Of a DNA stretch of 64,000 nucleotides, positions 51,405-61,734 are shown one piece after another. The DNA is taken from contig CAJZBQ010000027.1 of NCBI GenBank assembly GCA_914767885.1, positions 620,001 through 684,000 of the forward strand. The letters run 5' to 3'. The position numbers and the translations under genes were made by a program. The DNA is from Blepharisma stoltei. Lineage: Eukaryota > Ciliophora > Heterotrichea > Heterotrichida > Blepharismidae. Position 1 is the stretch's first letter. Each line of letters opens with the position of its first letter. The notes under the pieces were generated by a model. The model saw nothing but the letters and a program-made list of their open reading frames with translations. It was not told the DNA's origin and searched no databases.

Positions 51405-54400
51405 TTAAATAAGTTCATATAATGAGCTAATGATTTCAGTATTTAATTTTTCATTGCTTAGTCTATCAGATGATTGAAAGAAAATCCTATTTGCATCATC
51501 AATAGATTCACGCTTAAATAAAAGTTTAGCTAATAATAAAGCGATTCGAGTATAAGCTTCATCATCTTCACATGCTAATGAAAATATAGAATAAGCAGTC
51601 TGAAAAGAATTTATTGATTCTTTAATAGAACTCAGCTTATCAAATAGAAATCCAAGCTTTACATAAATTTTCCCTACATAAGCATGATTTGATCCCAGTG
51701 AAATTGTTGAGATTTGTAATGTACTATTCAGCAATAAAATTGCATTTTCATAATGTTGACTTTCTATATAAATATCTGCCATAATTTCATCAATAAAAAA
51801 TCCTAATGGATGATATTTATTGAAATTAAATGAAATGAGTTCTTTACACCTTTCATAGCATTCCATCATTTTTTCTTTCTCACTTGCATAGAAATATGCA
51901 ATTAAAAGAACACCTAAATACCTAATTCTGTTAACTTCAAAATTTTTAATTGATGATGATTTGCTAATACTTACTTATTATTTATTGTTTAACTCGTTTC
52001 TCAGCTCGACAGGGTGAATAGGCCTAATTCTGCACTTTTTATGGAAGGACAAGCCTATTATTTTTTATCAATAACTTTACCGGCCTGGCCACTTTGTCGC
52101 ACTGAGATGCATTGGCCTTGCTTTCTGAGCTTGCTCTGCCTAATAATCAATCTACTCGGGCTATGTCTAGCAGTAAGCTTCTATTCCTCATTTTATCCTT
52201 GGTGAAATCCGCTTACCCTATGCTGTAAGTAATATTTAGTATTGTGGATAAAGGTTTACTGGATAAAACAGCCCTATAATAATAAAATATCGCAAGGATG
52301 GAAAGTTCTCGGCGAGAACTTACTCAGACGAAGCCATTTTATTATTTGCTGATGATTTTGTTTCAAAATGTTTTATGCATATATCAATGCTGTGAAAGTG
52401 CTTAATATAGATTGAGAGTTCTTTAAATGTAAAATTTTCAATTTTTGGGTCATAATCGAATTCTGCTTGATATTTTCGTTTTAGAGACTTAAAGTCATAT
52501 ATTTTTGATTTTTTTGTAAATTGAATAAAGTCATCAACTGTAAAAATTACACAATTACTGTCTAATTTTTGATAAGAAGAAAGCTTCATTTTAACACCAC
52601 AATGATTGAGAGTATGCCCATAAAGCATTTTTAAGTTTAAATTCTTTTTTTGTAAGTATTCTGAATCTATATCGAAATGATGTTTGGCATATTCACAGAT
52701 AGTATCATTTCAAAAATCAGTGCATTCTTCATTATTTCCAAAGATCAGATTTAGATAGTTCAGCAATAAAAGGGTAATCCTGTCTGTTCTTGTAGCTTTG
52801 CCTTTATTAAAGATCATTGGAATACTATTAGTCTCTATTATGTCTCATGAAGGGATCATAAAATTCTCAAAAATCTGATAGTGCTCTATATCAATTTCTT
52901 TTAATAAATCTGAATAATCATCTGAACTCTGTGATTTTATTCATTTTATAGCATAGTCATAAGTTTCTGTATCTAAAGTTTCTTCAGGAGTCATAAAATA
53001 GTTCTTTCTTATTTCTTTTCTAAACAAATTTTTAATCGTCCTTCCCAATATTTCAATAATACACAATTCTCTTATATGTGGCATTTTAGTCCCAATTGCA
53101 ATTTTGCCCAGACAATTTAATTTTATCGCTTTTTCATGGAGAATATTTTCTAATGAATGTGAGTCTATTGGCATGAGCCTAAGTTTATCGAAATCATTGA
53201 TTAATTTCAAAATTTTCTTGTTTATTTTCCTAGATTTTTGCGTTTTATCATAGCAATTTGATAGCAGTTTATGTAAATTTATAATATAAATAAGTTCTCC
53301 AGGAGGGTCTTTTTGTATTTCTTTTCGGTTTATTGCCAAATAATTTTCATAGTTTTCATATCCACTGCATTGATGGACTTGAAAAGTTGCCGAATTCTTA
53401 TCAAAATCTCCAGAAAGTCCTAATTCAGTTAATAGCAGATTGACTTGATCATTTACATAAGATGATGAGTAAAATGTTCCATCAGCTGATCTCCCATATA
53501 GCAAACATTCTTCATTATAAAGAGGTGGAGAAGCTATTAAGAAAACTCTGTATCCTTTATAGTCTACTAACCCTCTAAATTTAAAAAACAAATTATATTA
53601 ATATTATAATATATATTTTTTTCTAGATTTTAAAACATATTTGAAAAGAAAAAAAACGAATTTAAATTATAAAATTTATGCTTAAGAATGCAAACTCTAT
53701 AAAAATTTTTTTACTATAATTAGCTATAATATCGCTATAACAGTTATTAATTATATATAAAAAAATATTTCATTTAATCTAATTAAGCATTTATACTGAT
53801 TAGCCCTTATCCTATTTATATATAAGAACAGAATAAAGATTGCAGTAAGCATTTTCTTACTTAATATAACTAAGCATATAAAAGCATGCATACTGCCAGT
53901 GTCTTGAAAGATTCTCATTGTGAACCATTTTAACTCTTTGGGCCTCAGATGTCGATTTTAAAAAATCTTAACACCATCTGAGGATTGACAAACCAAATTG
54001 CGTTTGGCAAGCTTTTCAACAGTCAAATGGCAGTTAAATTTATGTGAAAATTCAAACTTTAAACGGCTATTAGGCCGATCTAAAAGGGGTAATTAATTAT
54101 ACAGCCCAAGGAGATCCGGGCTATATATATTAGAAATCTTTTACTCCCTCATGAAGAAAGGAAGTAAGCAAGTAATTGGGCATCTTATATCAAAATTTTC
54201 ATTTTTTGGGATCAGCTTAGATATATAATTTGTCACTTTATTACAAGCTTTATACTCATTTTTTAGTATTTTACATGTATCCTCACTATTTGCTACAAAG
54301 CAAACTATTTTATTAACAATGTATATTGGTATTGAAAAATATTCTAAAGGTTTGATTTGCTTTTCATTTGTAATTTCTTCAACAATAAATTTGGCAACTT

Positions 54401-55190
54401 TTCTTCCTAATTTTTCAAAATAATCAATAAACGGAATAAATATTTCTCTATAGCTTTCCTCTATAAATATGCTTTTAATTCACAATGTTTGATATTGGTA
54501 GTCTATCTCGCTTTCTAGTTTTATATTTTCTTCAGATTTTTGCAACTCTAATGAATCTTCTTCTTTTTCTGCAATAATTTCTTCTTGAACTTGACTAATT
54601 TCAATAATAATTTCGTCAGAATTATCTTCAGGCTGGCAAATTTCAACTATATTATTTTGTTGTTGTACAGAAGAATCACTGTCTAGATCAATATTGCATT
54701 CAAAAATATTTGATACACTTTCAGAGCTGACACTTTCTTTATAAGACTTAGCCAATTTTTCACCTGGGTTGATTTTTTTTTCATATTCTTTTGCATTATT
54801 TAAACATTTTAATCATGTACGTAATGATAAATCGCTGCTTACAGCAAAAATTCATATGATTTCTTTACCATTCTTAAAGAAGCATATCTGAAACACAAAA
54901 GGCTTATTTTTCTTTTTACAAAAGTCATCATTAACTTTAGAGACATCACAATTTTGGATTTTTTCATATTCCTTTGGAATCGAAATTTCTTTATTTGATG
55001 AGTCGAAGTAGATTAAATCTCTAGGCTTTTTATTATAATAAGAAATAAATCCATGCTTCAGAACGAGGTATCTCTTGTTTCATCTTCATTTCCTTTTGGA
55101 AAGTTTTAAAACATAGCCTTCTATAGAGGAATCAGTATTAAGAATGCAACTCTCAGAATGAGCTAAGCTTTGAAACTCATTTTTATCCAT
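51405..55190 (-). CDS. Clustered-mitochondria (CLU)-like protein with N-terminal PH domain, two insertions
   Basis: Parts are 55190-54165 (342 codons), 53567-52350 (406) and 51953-51405 (183). Residues of about 20-150 form a PH domain (SIEGYVLKLSKRKWRWNKRY, FAVSSDLSLRTWLKCL, Trp codons TGA). A long acidic linker follows, then a CLU-type region with the family phrase LVDYKGYRVFLIASPP and LLYGRSADG. The C-terminus has TPR-like helices (YENAILLLNSTLQISTISLG, AYVGKIYVKLGFLFDKLSSI). The middle part has no ATG start, and the first part ends exactly in MITE-like DNA; joining at TA gives RCPITC-LVDYKGYRV. CLU proteins regulate nuclear-encoded mitochondrial mRNAs. A PH-CLU combination is unusual. Confidence 0.65.
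51954..52349. mobile_element. Insertion 2 in the CLU-like gene (396 bp)
   Basis: It is flanked by AAATCATCA on both sides (direct repeat). The interior is GC-richer than the gene and includes GTTCTCGCCGAGAAC (a short palindrome) and no ORF of note. Joining at the direct repeat gives ETKSS-SIKNFEVNRI in frame. A TA-based alternative (51968-52342) is also in frame. Confidence 0.6.
53568..54164. mobile_element. IES 1 in the CLU-like gene (597 bp), MITE A-like end
   Basis: It is bounded by TA 54165-54166 and TA 53568-53569. The left end (minus strand) reads TTACTTCCTTTCTTCATGAGG with GGGAGTAAAAG inverted, like family A termini. Inside is a hairpin CCTCAGATG ... CATCTGAGG (53943-53983) and a GC-rich patch. 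Removal restores the PH-CLU frame. Confidence 0.7.
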
Positions 55191-55735
55191 TTATCAATAT
55201 AAAATTGCATTTGAATTTCTTTAGATTTTCCTTTGGTAAGATTTTTGATAAGTTATTATATTTTAATTCTTGTATAAATATAACAAAATTAAATATTAAA
55301 TAAAAGTTATGTTCCCTTAAATTTAAAAAATTCTTATCTAATTATGAAGAAATAAAATGCTGACGTTCACGGAAATTGCACTCCAAGGCGCACTACCTAT
55401 GTATGAAGGTTTGGCCATCCTGATGAATCTGAAAGCATGGCGTCCCTTTTTAAAGTAGAACTTCAGGTTTGGAGATGCCTTGCTGAAGAGGGAAGTGCTG
55501 TTTCTACTCCTATGGGCGAGATAGACTATGCCTACCATATGATCTTTCCTTATCAGGTCTTTGGAGCATTCTATTGGAGGTGCCTGTTCTAGGGATCTGA
55601 TATCTTGGACAGGGTGTTTCAGGTCAGAGATCAAAAATTGCGGTGTTTTGGAGACAAGACGGGTGAAGGCTAGCCGGTTTCCAACATAAACGTTTAATTT
55701 AATAATTTATATAATTCTGTGACAGTTATTTAAAT
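55191..55735. repeat. Gap with a GC-rich segment (about 55360-55690)
   Basis: The divergent gap between the CLU-like and RIB43A-like starts contains about 330 bp clearly richer in G+C (AAGGCGCACTACC, GGCGAGATAGACTATG, GACAAGACGGGTGAAGGC). The minus ORF 55338-55634 is not recognisable. Probably another dispersed repeat. Confidence 0.4.
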
Positions 55736-56170
55736 ATGAAGCGAACGAAAGAAAATTGGCTCCACGGGCACCCAGACGACCGTAATGGGATCTCAGGATG
55801 CCGCATCTTTGATGGTGAAGATTTGCATTACCAGGAGCGTAAAAAAGCCCAGCAGGAGACCCAAAGGAAATGGATCGAAGAGCAAAAAAGACAGAATGAA
55901 GAAAAAAAGCGCCAGGAGGAAGAGGAAGAAATGCAATATGCCTTTCAAACTCAGCAAGCCAACAGAATGAGAGGACTCCTTGAAGACGAACTTGAAAGCA
56001 AGAAAAGAATGATGCAGGCATCAACAAGGGATGCAAACCTTCAATTAAGCCGAGAAAAGAAAGAAAAGGAAAGATATGAAAAGAATTCGAAGTTGAGAGA
56101 AGAAGACCAAGACTTATTGGAGCAAAAAACGATTAGACAGGTGCCACCTTATGTGAACCCACTTGACTAA
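55736..56170 (+). CDS. RIB43A-like protein, N-terminally short
   Basis: The 144-residue product matches the middle and later part of RIB43A: PDDRNGISGCRIFDGEDLHY, QERKKAQQETQRKWIEEQKR, then the coiled coil MQYAFQTQQANRMRGLLEDE. Full RIB43A proteins are about 370-390 residues; the N-terminal half is missing here. An in-frame TAA lies 27 bp before the ATG, and the DNA upstream is a GC-rich repeat, so the start may be true or the N-terminal part may be lost. RIB43A is a ciliary doublet microtubule inner protein. Confidence 0.75.
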   Translation: MKRTKENWLHGHPDDRNGISGCRIFDGEDLHYQERKKAQQETQRKWIEEQKRQNEEKKRQEEEEEMQYAFQTQQANRMRGLLEDELESKKRMMQASTRDANLQLSREKKEKERYEKNSKLREEDQDLLEQKTIRQVPPYVNPLD

Positions 56171-56298
56171 ATTATCAATAAATTCGCTAAAACAAAAGCC
56201 ATTTCAAATTTCACTAAAATTTCTGTTTTCTTTCAGATCTCATTTTCTAGATAGATCCTTCTTCTCAAAAATTTCTTTTATCTTGAATTACTTATAAA

Positions 56299-57966
56299 AT
56301 GGATGATCCTTTTACCCAAATACAAGAAGACCTTGAAAATGCTGAGGTTGCAGCATACCATGCGATACAAAGCATTTACTCCCTAGGAGGTGAAATCCTC
56401 TATGATCACTATATAGACCAAAAATCAGTTTCCTTTGCATCTCAAAATCTTCAATCCCTCTTAGCAAACACATTAGAAGCCTATTTCATACGTCATGATC
56501 TCGGTGAAACCGAAGCTTGGAAAGAAGACCAAGAGCCAGTTCCATGTAAAATAGACACCTGGGCACGAGCCTCAATCCCAGTCAAAAAAAAGATAAAAAT
56601 GCCTTCAGTTGAGACATCAAACCAACAACTGCCAGCTGACATGCGAAGTGTAAAAAGCTTCAGGTCAAGCCGCTCTGTGTTTAACCAAGTAAACAAGCTT
56701 AATAAAACCGTCAGAGGAATGCAAGGAGAAGTTATAGATGAAGTCAAAGGGCAGCCAATACCAATAGCACAAGATAAAGAAGATATCTCTGAGGAGGAAG
56801 AACAAATGAGACAAAGAAAAGAACGAGAAATGAAAAGAAAAAGAGACGAAAAAGAAAGGATTAGGCTGAGAAAGGAGGAAGAAGAGGAAAAAGAAAAAAA
56901 AATTGTAAGGGAAGCGGAAGATTTGAAACATAAATTATTCACATATGATAGCAAAGGGAAAATTGTATTGGTTAATGCAATTAAGTATGATACTATTCCA
57001 CCAACAGCTATGATAATGAAATATACACTCCCTGTGCCAGTAGTAGAAGAAAATAGCTCGAAAGATCAGAAAAAGCCTAAAAAAGAGACGAAAGAGTTTT
57101 CTATTGTAAAAGCTAGAAAGCAAGCCCCACTCCAAGAGCAGGAATGGGTAAAAAATGTAACGTCAGTTGCACCACCTATATTTGATACTATAAAATTAAG
57201 TGCGGGCGTAACTGTAGTAGAGGGAAGCAGAACAAAATATCCAAACCATCAATCGTCGGAAAAGCTGAAAACAATGACCAGAAAAGAATATAGGACGCTT
57301 ACAGACCAGCATATTCCTACAAACTATAAAGATATAGTAGATAATCCGAGGGATAATTATGATAGAAAATCTTCCCCACAAAGCAGCCAGGAATCCTTCA
57401 AACCAGGTAGCAATATACAAAGTAAAAGAGACTTACTCGAAAGTATCCCAGATTTTGATGAAGAAAATCATGATGTTGAAGAGCTTACAGAAGAAGATTC
57501 AATGGCAGAAAAACCTTCTGTGAAACTGCCAAAACCTGATACGAGGTCTAAAAAAGATAGAATTTTACAATATGGTCAGTCTATTGAGGAAACAGAAGAA
57601 ATGAACCCAGTTGAAAAATTCAATTTATCAATATTAAGGAATAAGCAATGGGGGACAAATCCGCCATTCAAACAAGCTTTTGTACCTGATAAAATTCCGA
57701 AAAAACACCCTAATTCAAAGGAAGCTTTGCAAATTTATGGAGATCAAATAAAGAAACCGAAAGATGAGCCGTTTGCATCTATTAAAGAATTGTGGGAAAA
57801 GAAAAGCACGTCACTTAAAAAGCCAAGAGACAGACCTTTTATTGAGAGGGTGGAGAAGAAAAAGAGGATGCCGCCTCCACCATTTGGACAAACTATGGTT
57901 AATGCAATGCCAGATTCTGGACTTGCAGCTTCAGGATCTCATTTATCAGCATCTTTTAACTCATAA
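56299..57966 (+). CDS. Large hypothetical ciliary-type protein, 555 residues
   Basis: Complete single-frame gene. The N-terminal 100 residues are helical (FTQIQEDLENAEVAAYHAI, SQNLQSLLANTLEAYFIRH) and contain EPVPCKIDTWARASIPVK, which recalls the DTWAR segment of C2orf81-type ciliary proteins. A charged coiled coil follows (RQRKEREMKRKRDEKERIRL). The C-terminal half is disordered and Lys/Pro-rich (RMPPPPFGQT). The family link is tentative. Codon use and length strongly support a real gene. Confidence 0.75.
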   Translation: MDDPFTQIQEDLENAEVAAYHAIQSIYSLGGEILYDHYIDQKSVSFASQNLQSLLANTLEAYFIRHDLGETEAWKEDQEPVPCKIDTWARASIPVKKKIKMPSVETSNQQLPADMRSVKSFRSSRSVFNQVNKLNKTVRGMQGEVIDEVKGQPIPIAQDKEDISEEEEQMRQRKEREMKRKRDEKERIRLRKEEEEEKEKKIVREAEDLKHKLFTYDSKGKIVLVNAIKYDTIPPTAMIMKYTLPVPVVEENSSKDQKKPKKETKEFSIVKARKQAPLQEQEWVKNVTSVAPPIFDTIKLSAGVTVVEGSRTKYPNHQSSEKLKTMTRKEYRTLTDQHIPTNYKDIVDNPRDNYDRKSSPQSSQESFKPGSNIQSKRDLLESIPDFDEENHDVEELTEEDSMAEKPSVKLPKPDTRSKKDRILQYGQSIEETEEMNPVEKFNLSILRNKQWGTNPPFKQAFVPDKIPKKHPNSKEALQIYGDQIKKPKDEPFASIKELWEKKSTSLKKPRDRPFIERVEKKKRMPPPPFGQTMVNAMPDSGLAASGSHLSASFNS

Positions 57967-58470
57967 TTTATTAATTAGCATATTCGGCTGTTATTTTAGT
58001 AATTAAATATCGTATGGTTTAAATTATTTTGTTTGGCTTATACAATCTTAATGAAGGATAAGCCCAGGGCCTTGCTTTGATTACCCCGGGCTGCAAATTG
58101 CGCTAAATACTATGGACTTGCCTAGGGCTGCAACACCAAGTCTCCAGTTGGCAAGTGCCATAATAGGTTTCACTTGTCAGCTAGCGAAGTTGACTTTGCA
58201 AAATGCAGTCCTAGACTACTCCACTAGTTCGCAGGGCATTTTACAGCTCAAAGCAATCAAAGCGAAGTCCTAGACTATATTAGATATTCTTTTCTAGCTT
58301 TATTGAGAAAAAATATTTAGAAATAATATTTTTTGTAAATATGGATCATGATATCATTTCGAATCATCCCTATTTTATTAAATCGCTCTATGCATACTCT
58401 AGATATAAATTATAAATAAATTTATAGAAAAAATTGCACAATGAATAAAATTGTAATGAAAAGTAAGTAA
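57967..58470. repeat. Gap with a structured GC-rich stretch (58050-58290)
   Basis: This 500-bp gap holds about 240 bp with inverted and repeated pieces: GCTTTGATT near 58074 and AATCAAAGC near 58254; ACTTGCC and GGCAAGT; GCAAAATGC and GCATTTTAC; and AGTCCTAGACTA twice. It may be a small non-autonomous element or a structured RNA. I recognise no RNA family. Confidence 0.45.
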
Positions 58471-60453
58471 ATGTCACGTTATGATTTTTGGCAAGATGAC
58501 AATTCCAGCAGCTTTAATTTTCCTCCAACTGACACTAGCCCTTCAGACACCTTTCTCAGGCATGCAACAGACTTGTTCAACACTCTCACTGAAGAAGAGG
58601 AGCAAATTACAAGGTCTCTCCCAATCTTAATTAGTCAACAATCCTCAAAACAAGATCAAGTTGACCTAATTGAAGCTTATGCGTTAGAACTTAAAATCAG
58701 AAACCAGGAAAAAATGAATCTTTTAGATTCATTTTTATCTCATGAAAAAAGTCACAGCTTACAAGTCCGTCAATTAGAGCAGGAAATCAAAAAACTTAAA
58801 GAAGAAGCATCAGCTGCCAAAAATATGATTAATAAAAGAATCAACAGGATCGCTGGCACATTGAACGCTACTGACGTCTATGACTGAATCGTAGATATAG
58901 GACTTATTACTGATATCAGTAAAAGTGGCTGGGAAGTCGAATTTTCTGAAAAATTCTGAAGCTCATGAGGAAAGACGATGGAGAGCCAAGCAGATAGCAA
59001 AGGGGAAGTGATTGTTAAAAATGAGCCTAATATAAAAAATGATGCTGGAAATACTTCTTGGGATGGAGCAGTTGTTTCTGTAGTAGGACTTTATGATAAA
59101 GGTAAAACATTTCTGTTAAACAATTTAACAGATTCTTACTTGCCTTCAGGAAAGAAAGTGAATACAAGAGGTCTTTCTTTTAACTCCTCCCATGAGTTTT
59201 TTCCCAAAAAAATTAAAATATAAGAATTTATTTTATAAATATTATGAGCTATTTTATTTTTATAAAATTAACTTTTTATATTGTATTTATATATAAAATA
59301 TTTTGCATAAAAAATTTTTGCCCGCTCAAGGAAGTATTTTTTTATCAAAATAGAGATTTTTACTTGTTCATAGAGCAGAGGGAGCAAGCATGTCCAAATG
59401 GACACAGGCACGAATTTAATTTTGCTCGATACTGCAGGGTCTTACTCTCCTGTAAAAGTACTAAACGAATTTTCTGTTGCAGAAAAAGAAGCAACTGAAC
59501 TCTTTATTCTTGACATGGTTTTTGAAATTTCTGACTATTTTATATGTGTTGTCAATGATTTCACCTCTCTTGACCAAAGATTTTTAGACAAAATCACTCG
59601 AAGTCTACAAAACTCGAGCACAAAAATATTCAGAGAAGTGATTGTGGTTCACAATCTCAAAGATGTTGAAGATGAAAATGTTATTAATCATATATGGGAA
59701 ACCCAGGTGACACAGATTTATGGGTCTGGGAGTACTCAAAGTACCAAAGTTGCTGCAAATTCTCCAGAGTCTAATGAATTGGTTGAGAAAAGTGTAAGCT
59801 GATTTAAGACTGATTATTCACGACATGTGTGCCTCGCAAATGCTGACTCAGAAATTGGGCAAAAACTAAACCCTTGGACATTTTCACTATTAAAATACTG
59901 ACTTAAGGCTGTTTTTGTGCCAGTAAATAGGCCTTTATCAGTTGTTGAAACAGTAGTATCTATAATAAAATCCAAGATTTCTTCCTATTTTAAAACCCCT
60001 GTCGAAGTCCAGCTAATTAACGGTCAAAACCCTCTGAAGAAAATAATTATATGCAAAAATATGTCTCAATCAGAAAGTCTTCGACTCCCCCAGTTTTCAA
60101 TGGATTCCAGCGGCTTCATAATTTCTCGTCCAGACAGCTTTATCCCTGCAGTTGACATCATTGAAGACTCAGCCTATAAGATCTACATGGACATCTCCGG
60201 CCTCTCCAAAGAAGACATCCTCCTCACACGTCAAAATGTCCTTACAGTCGTCCAAGGCCGCCGCAAGAAGCCCAACCTAAACAGCCCAGAAAGTGCCAGA
60301 GTGATAAAACAGGAGCGGAAATATGGAGATTTCGCCATCAGTTTTAAAATCCCTGAACAATATGAAAGAAGATGGAACTCGTTTGAAGTAAAAGATGGAG
60401 TCTTAATGATTGCCTATAATAAAGACGAAGATGAAATAAGTAAAATGCAATAA
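58471..60453 (+). CDS. GTPase-Hsp20 fusion protein, split by an IES
   Basis: Parts are 58471-59182 and 59387-60453 (593 codons). The N-terminus is a coiled coil (EKMNLLDSFLSHEKSHSLQV). A P-loop follows (VGLYDKGKTFLLNNL = GxxxxGKT), then DTAGSYSPVKV (G3-like DxxG) and a GTPase-like region (FICVVNDFTSLDQRF, IVVHNLKDVEDE). The C-terminus is an alpha-crystallin/Hsp20 domain (YKIYMDISGLSKEDILL, KQERKYGDFAISFKIP, KDGVLMIAYN). Several TGA are Trp. GTPase of dynamin/GBP-like type is inferred. A fused small heat-shock domain is unusual. The frame is unbroken only after IES removal. Confidence 0.82.
59183..59386. mobile_element. 204-bp IES in the GTPase-Hsp20 gene, one TA end and one CA end
   Basis: Left TA is 59181-59182, followed by ACTCCTCCCATGAG (family A-like terminus). 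The right end reads GAGCAGAGGGAGCA, whose complement TGCTCCCTCTGCTC matches the family terminus with TA changed to CA/TG (59385-59386). Removal from 59183 to 59386 gives RGLSF-KHVQMDTGTN in frame. No TA near the right end does so. Confidence 0.75.
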
Positions 60454-60479
60454 CTAATAATAGGCTAACAAATTCATAA

Positions 60480-61685
60480 ATGGCAGACAGCGAAAACACA
60501 GACCTCCTCCAAGAAAGCGTAGATGAGCCACCTCCTTTAAGGATGGCTTCAGATTCAATCAATTCAATACCTAGTGCGAAATTTTTGCACCCTAAATCAG
60601 CACCAATTCGACAAAACGCTGAATCCACTCCAAGTAAAGCATTTGGAGCACATATTTTTACAATGCATCAGGATGAAGATTTCCATAAAATCAAACAGAT
60701 CAAACAGAAAACCTACTTTCAAGAACTCACCAGACAAATCCAGGACAAAAAGAACCCTCAAGATGCCAATTTTAAGCAGATTCCGCAGGTTAGTCCAAAT
60801 ATCGTTCCAAACGTATCAATTTATAACCCATTTGTAGCGGACGTTCCAATGACAAAATATCAAAAAAAATATGAAATTGAAAATTTCTCTACTATAAACA
60901 GAAGCCAATTACTTGAAGGGCCACTTCAGAGGGATGAATCAAGCTTATTGAAGCTGAAAAAGGAGCAAATGCAAAGAGAAATGCAAAGAGCATTAAGAGA
61001 ACAAATTGATGAAAAAAATAGGAGAAACCGAAGAGATGAAGGACGGTTTCAAGAAGTGAACAATGAGCAAGTATTCCCATACGAATAAATAATAATTTAT
61101 ATAAAAAATCAAAGAAAAAAGCTATTTTTCTATTAAAATGGTACATCAACTCCTGTAAAAACAGAAGAAGGCTCGCCTCGAACACCTAGTTATAGTCCAT
61201 TACAACCTGTAACCTCTAGCTTTGCAGAAGCAAGCAAGTCAGTCGTGGTTAGCGACGAAAACGAAACTATTGATTATTTAAGCAGGCTTTGCAAACAGCT
61301 TATGGAAGAACAGCAGAAATTAAAAACGAAAATTCAAGATCAGGAAAATTTCATCAGCGAACTTAAACAAAACAAAAATGAGCAGAAGTCCTTTGTAAGT
61401 GAAAGAAAGACTCCTAGCAAATTGAAAATCCCGTCGAATTCTCCTATAAGAGGGAATGATAACTCGAAGTTTATTGAAGATATTATCAAAGGATCGAGGC
61501 AGAGAAGAAATTTAATGTATAAAGAAGATTTATTGCCGAGAAGAACAAGTGATCTTGGCTCGCCAATTCTGCCTGAAGCAACTCCTAGGAAGTCAGACCC
61601 ACTTGGAAGCTATGCTTTGTCATCTCCGGATCTTCCACCCCTTTTTTCCCCACAAAAACTCATGCAAAATCCATTTAATTATTAA
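60480..61685 (+). CDS. Charged disordered/coiled-coil protein, centrosome-type, probably split by a short IES
   Basis: Two open stretches (60480-61088 and from about 61142 to 61685) join in frame if 61074-61157 is removed (374 codons): NNEQV-KTEEGSPRTPSYSP. The first has KQIKQKTYFQELTRQIQDKK and RALREQIDEKNRRNRRDEGR, reminiscent of the QIxEKxxRK pattern in CSPP1 and CCDC66 centrosomal proteins. The second has a coiled coil (CKQLMEEQQKLKTKIQDQEN) and SP-rich regions. Each stretch also has plausible independent coding, so two genes are possible; the second lacks a good start. Confidence 0.6.
61074..61157 (+). other. Candidate 84-bp IES
   Basis: TA at 61072-61073 (GTA) and TA at 61156-61157 (GTA). 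It contains stops in the upstream frame (TAA 61086-61088). This is the only TA pair close by that I found to restore the frame. There is no terminal similarity to other elements. Confidence 0.45.
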
Positions 61686-61734
61686 TACTCATTTAATTAA
61701 TTGCTTAACTTAATTAAGATTATGAAAAAAGCTC

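Noticed and set aside
61086-61157. An intron between the two ORFs at 61.08-61.16 kb
   Set aside because: No 15- or 16-bp GT-AG segment joins the frames; an 84-bp TA-bounded piece does.
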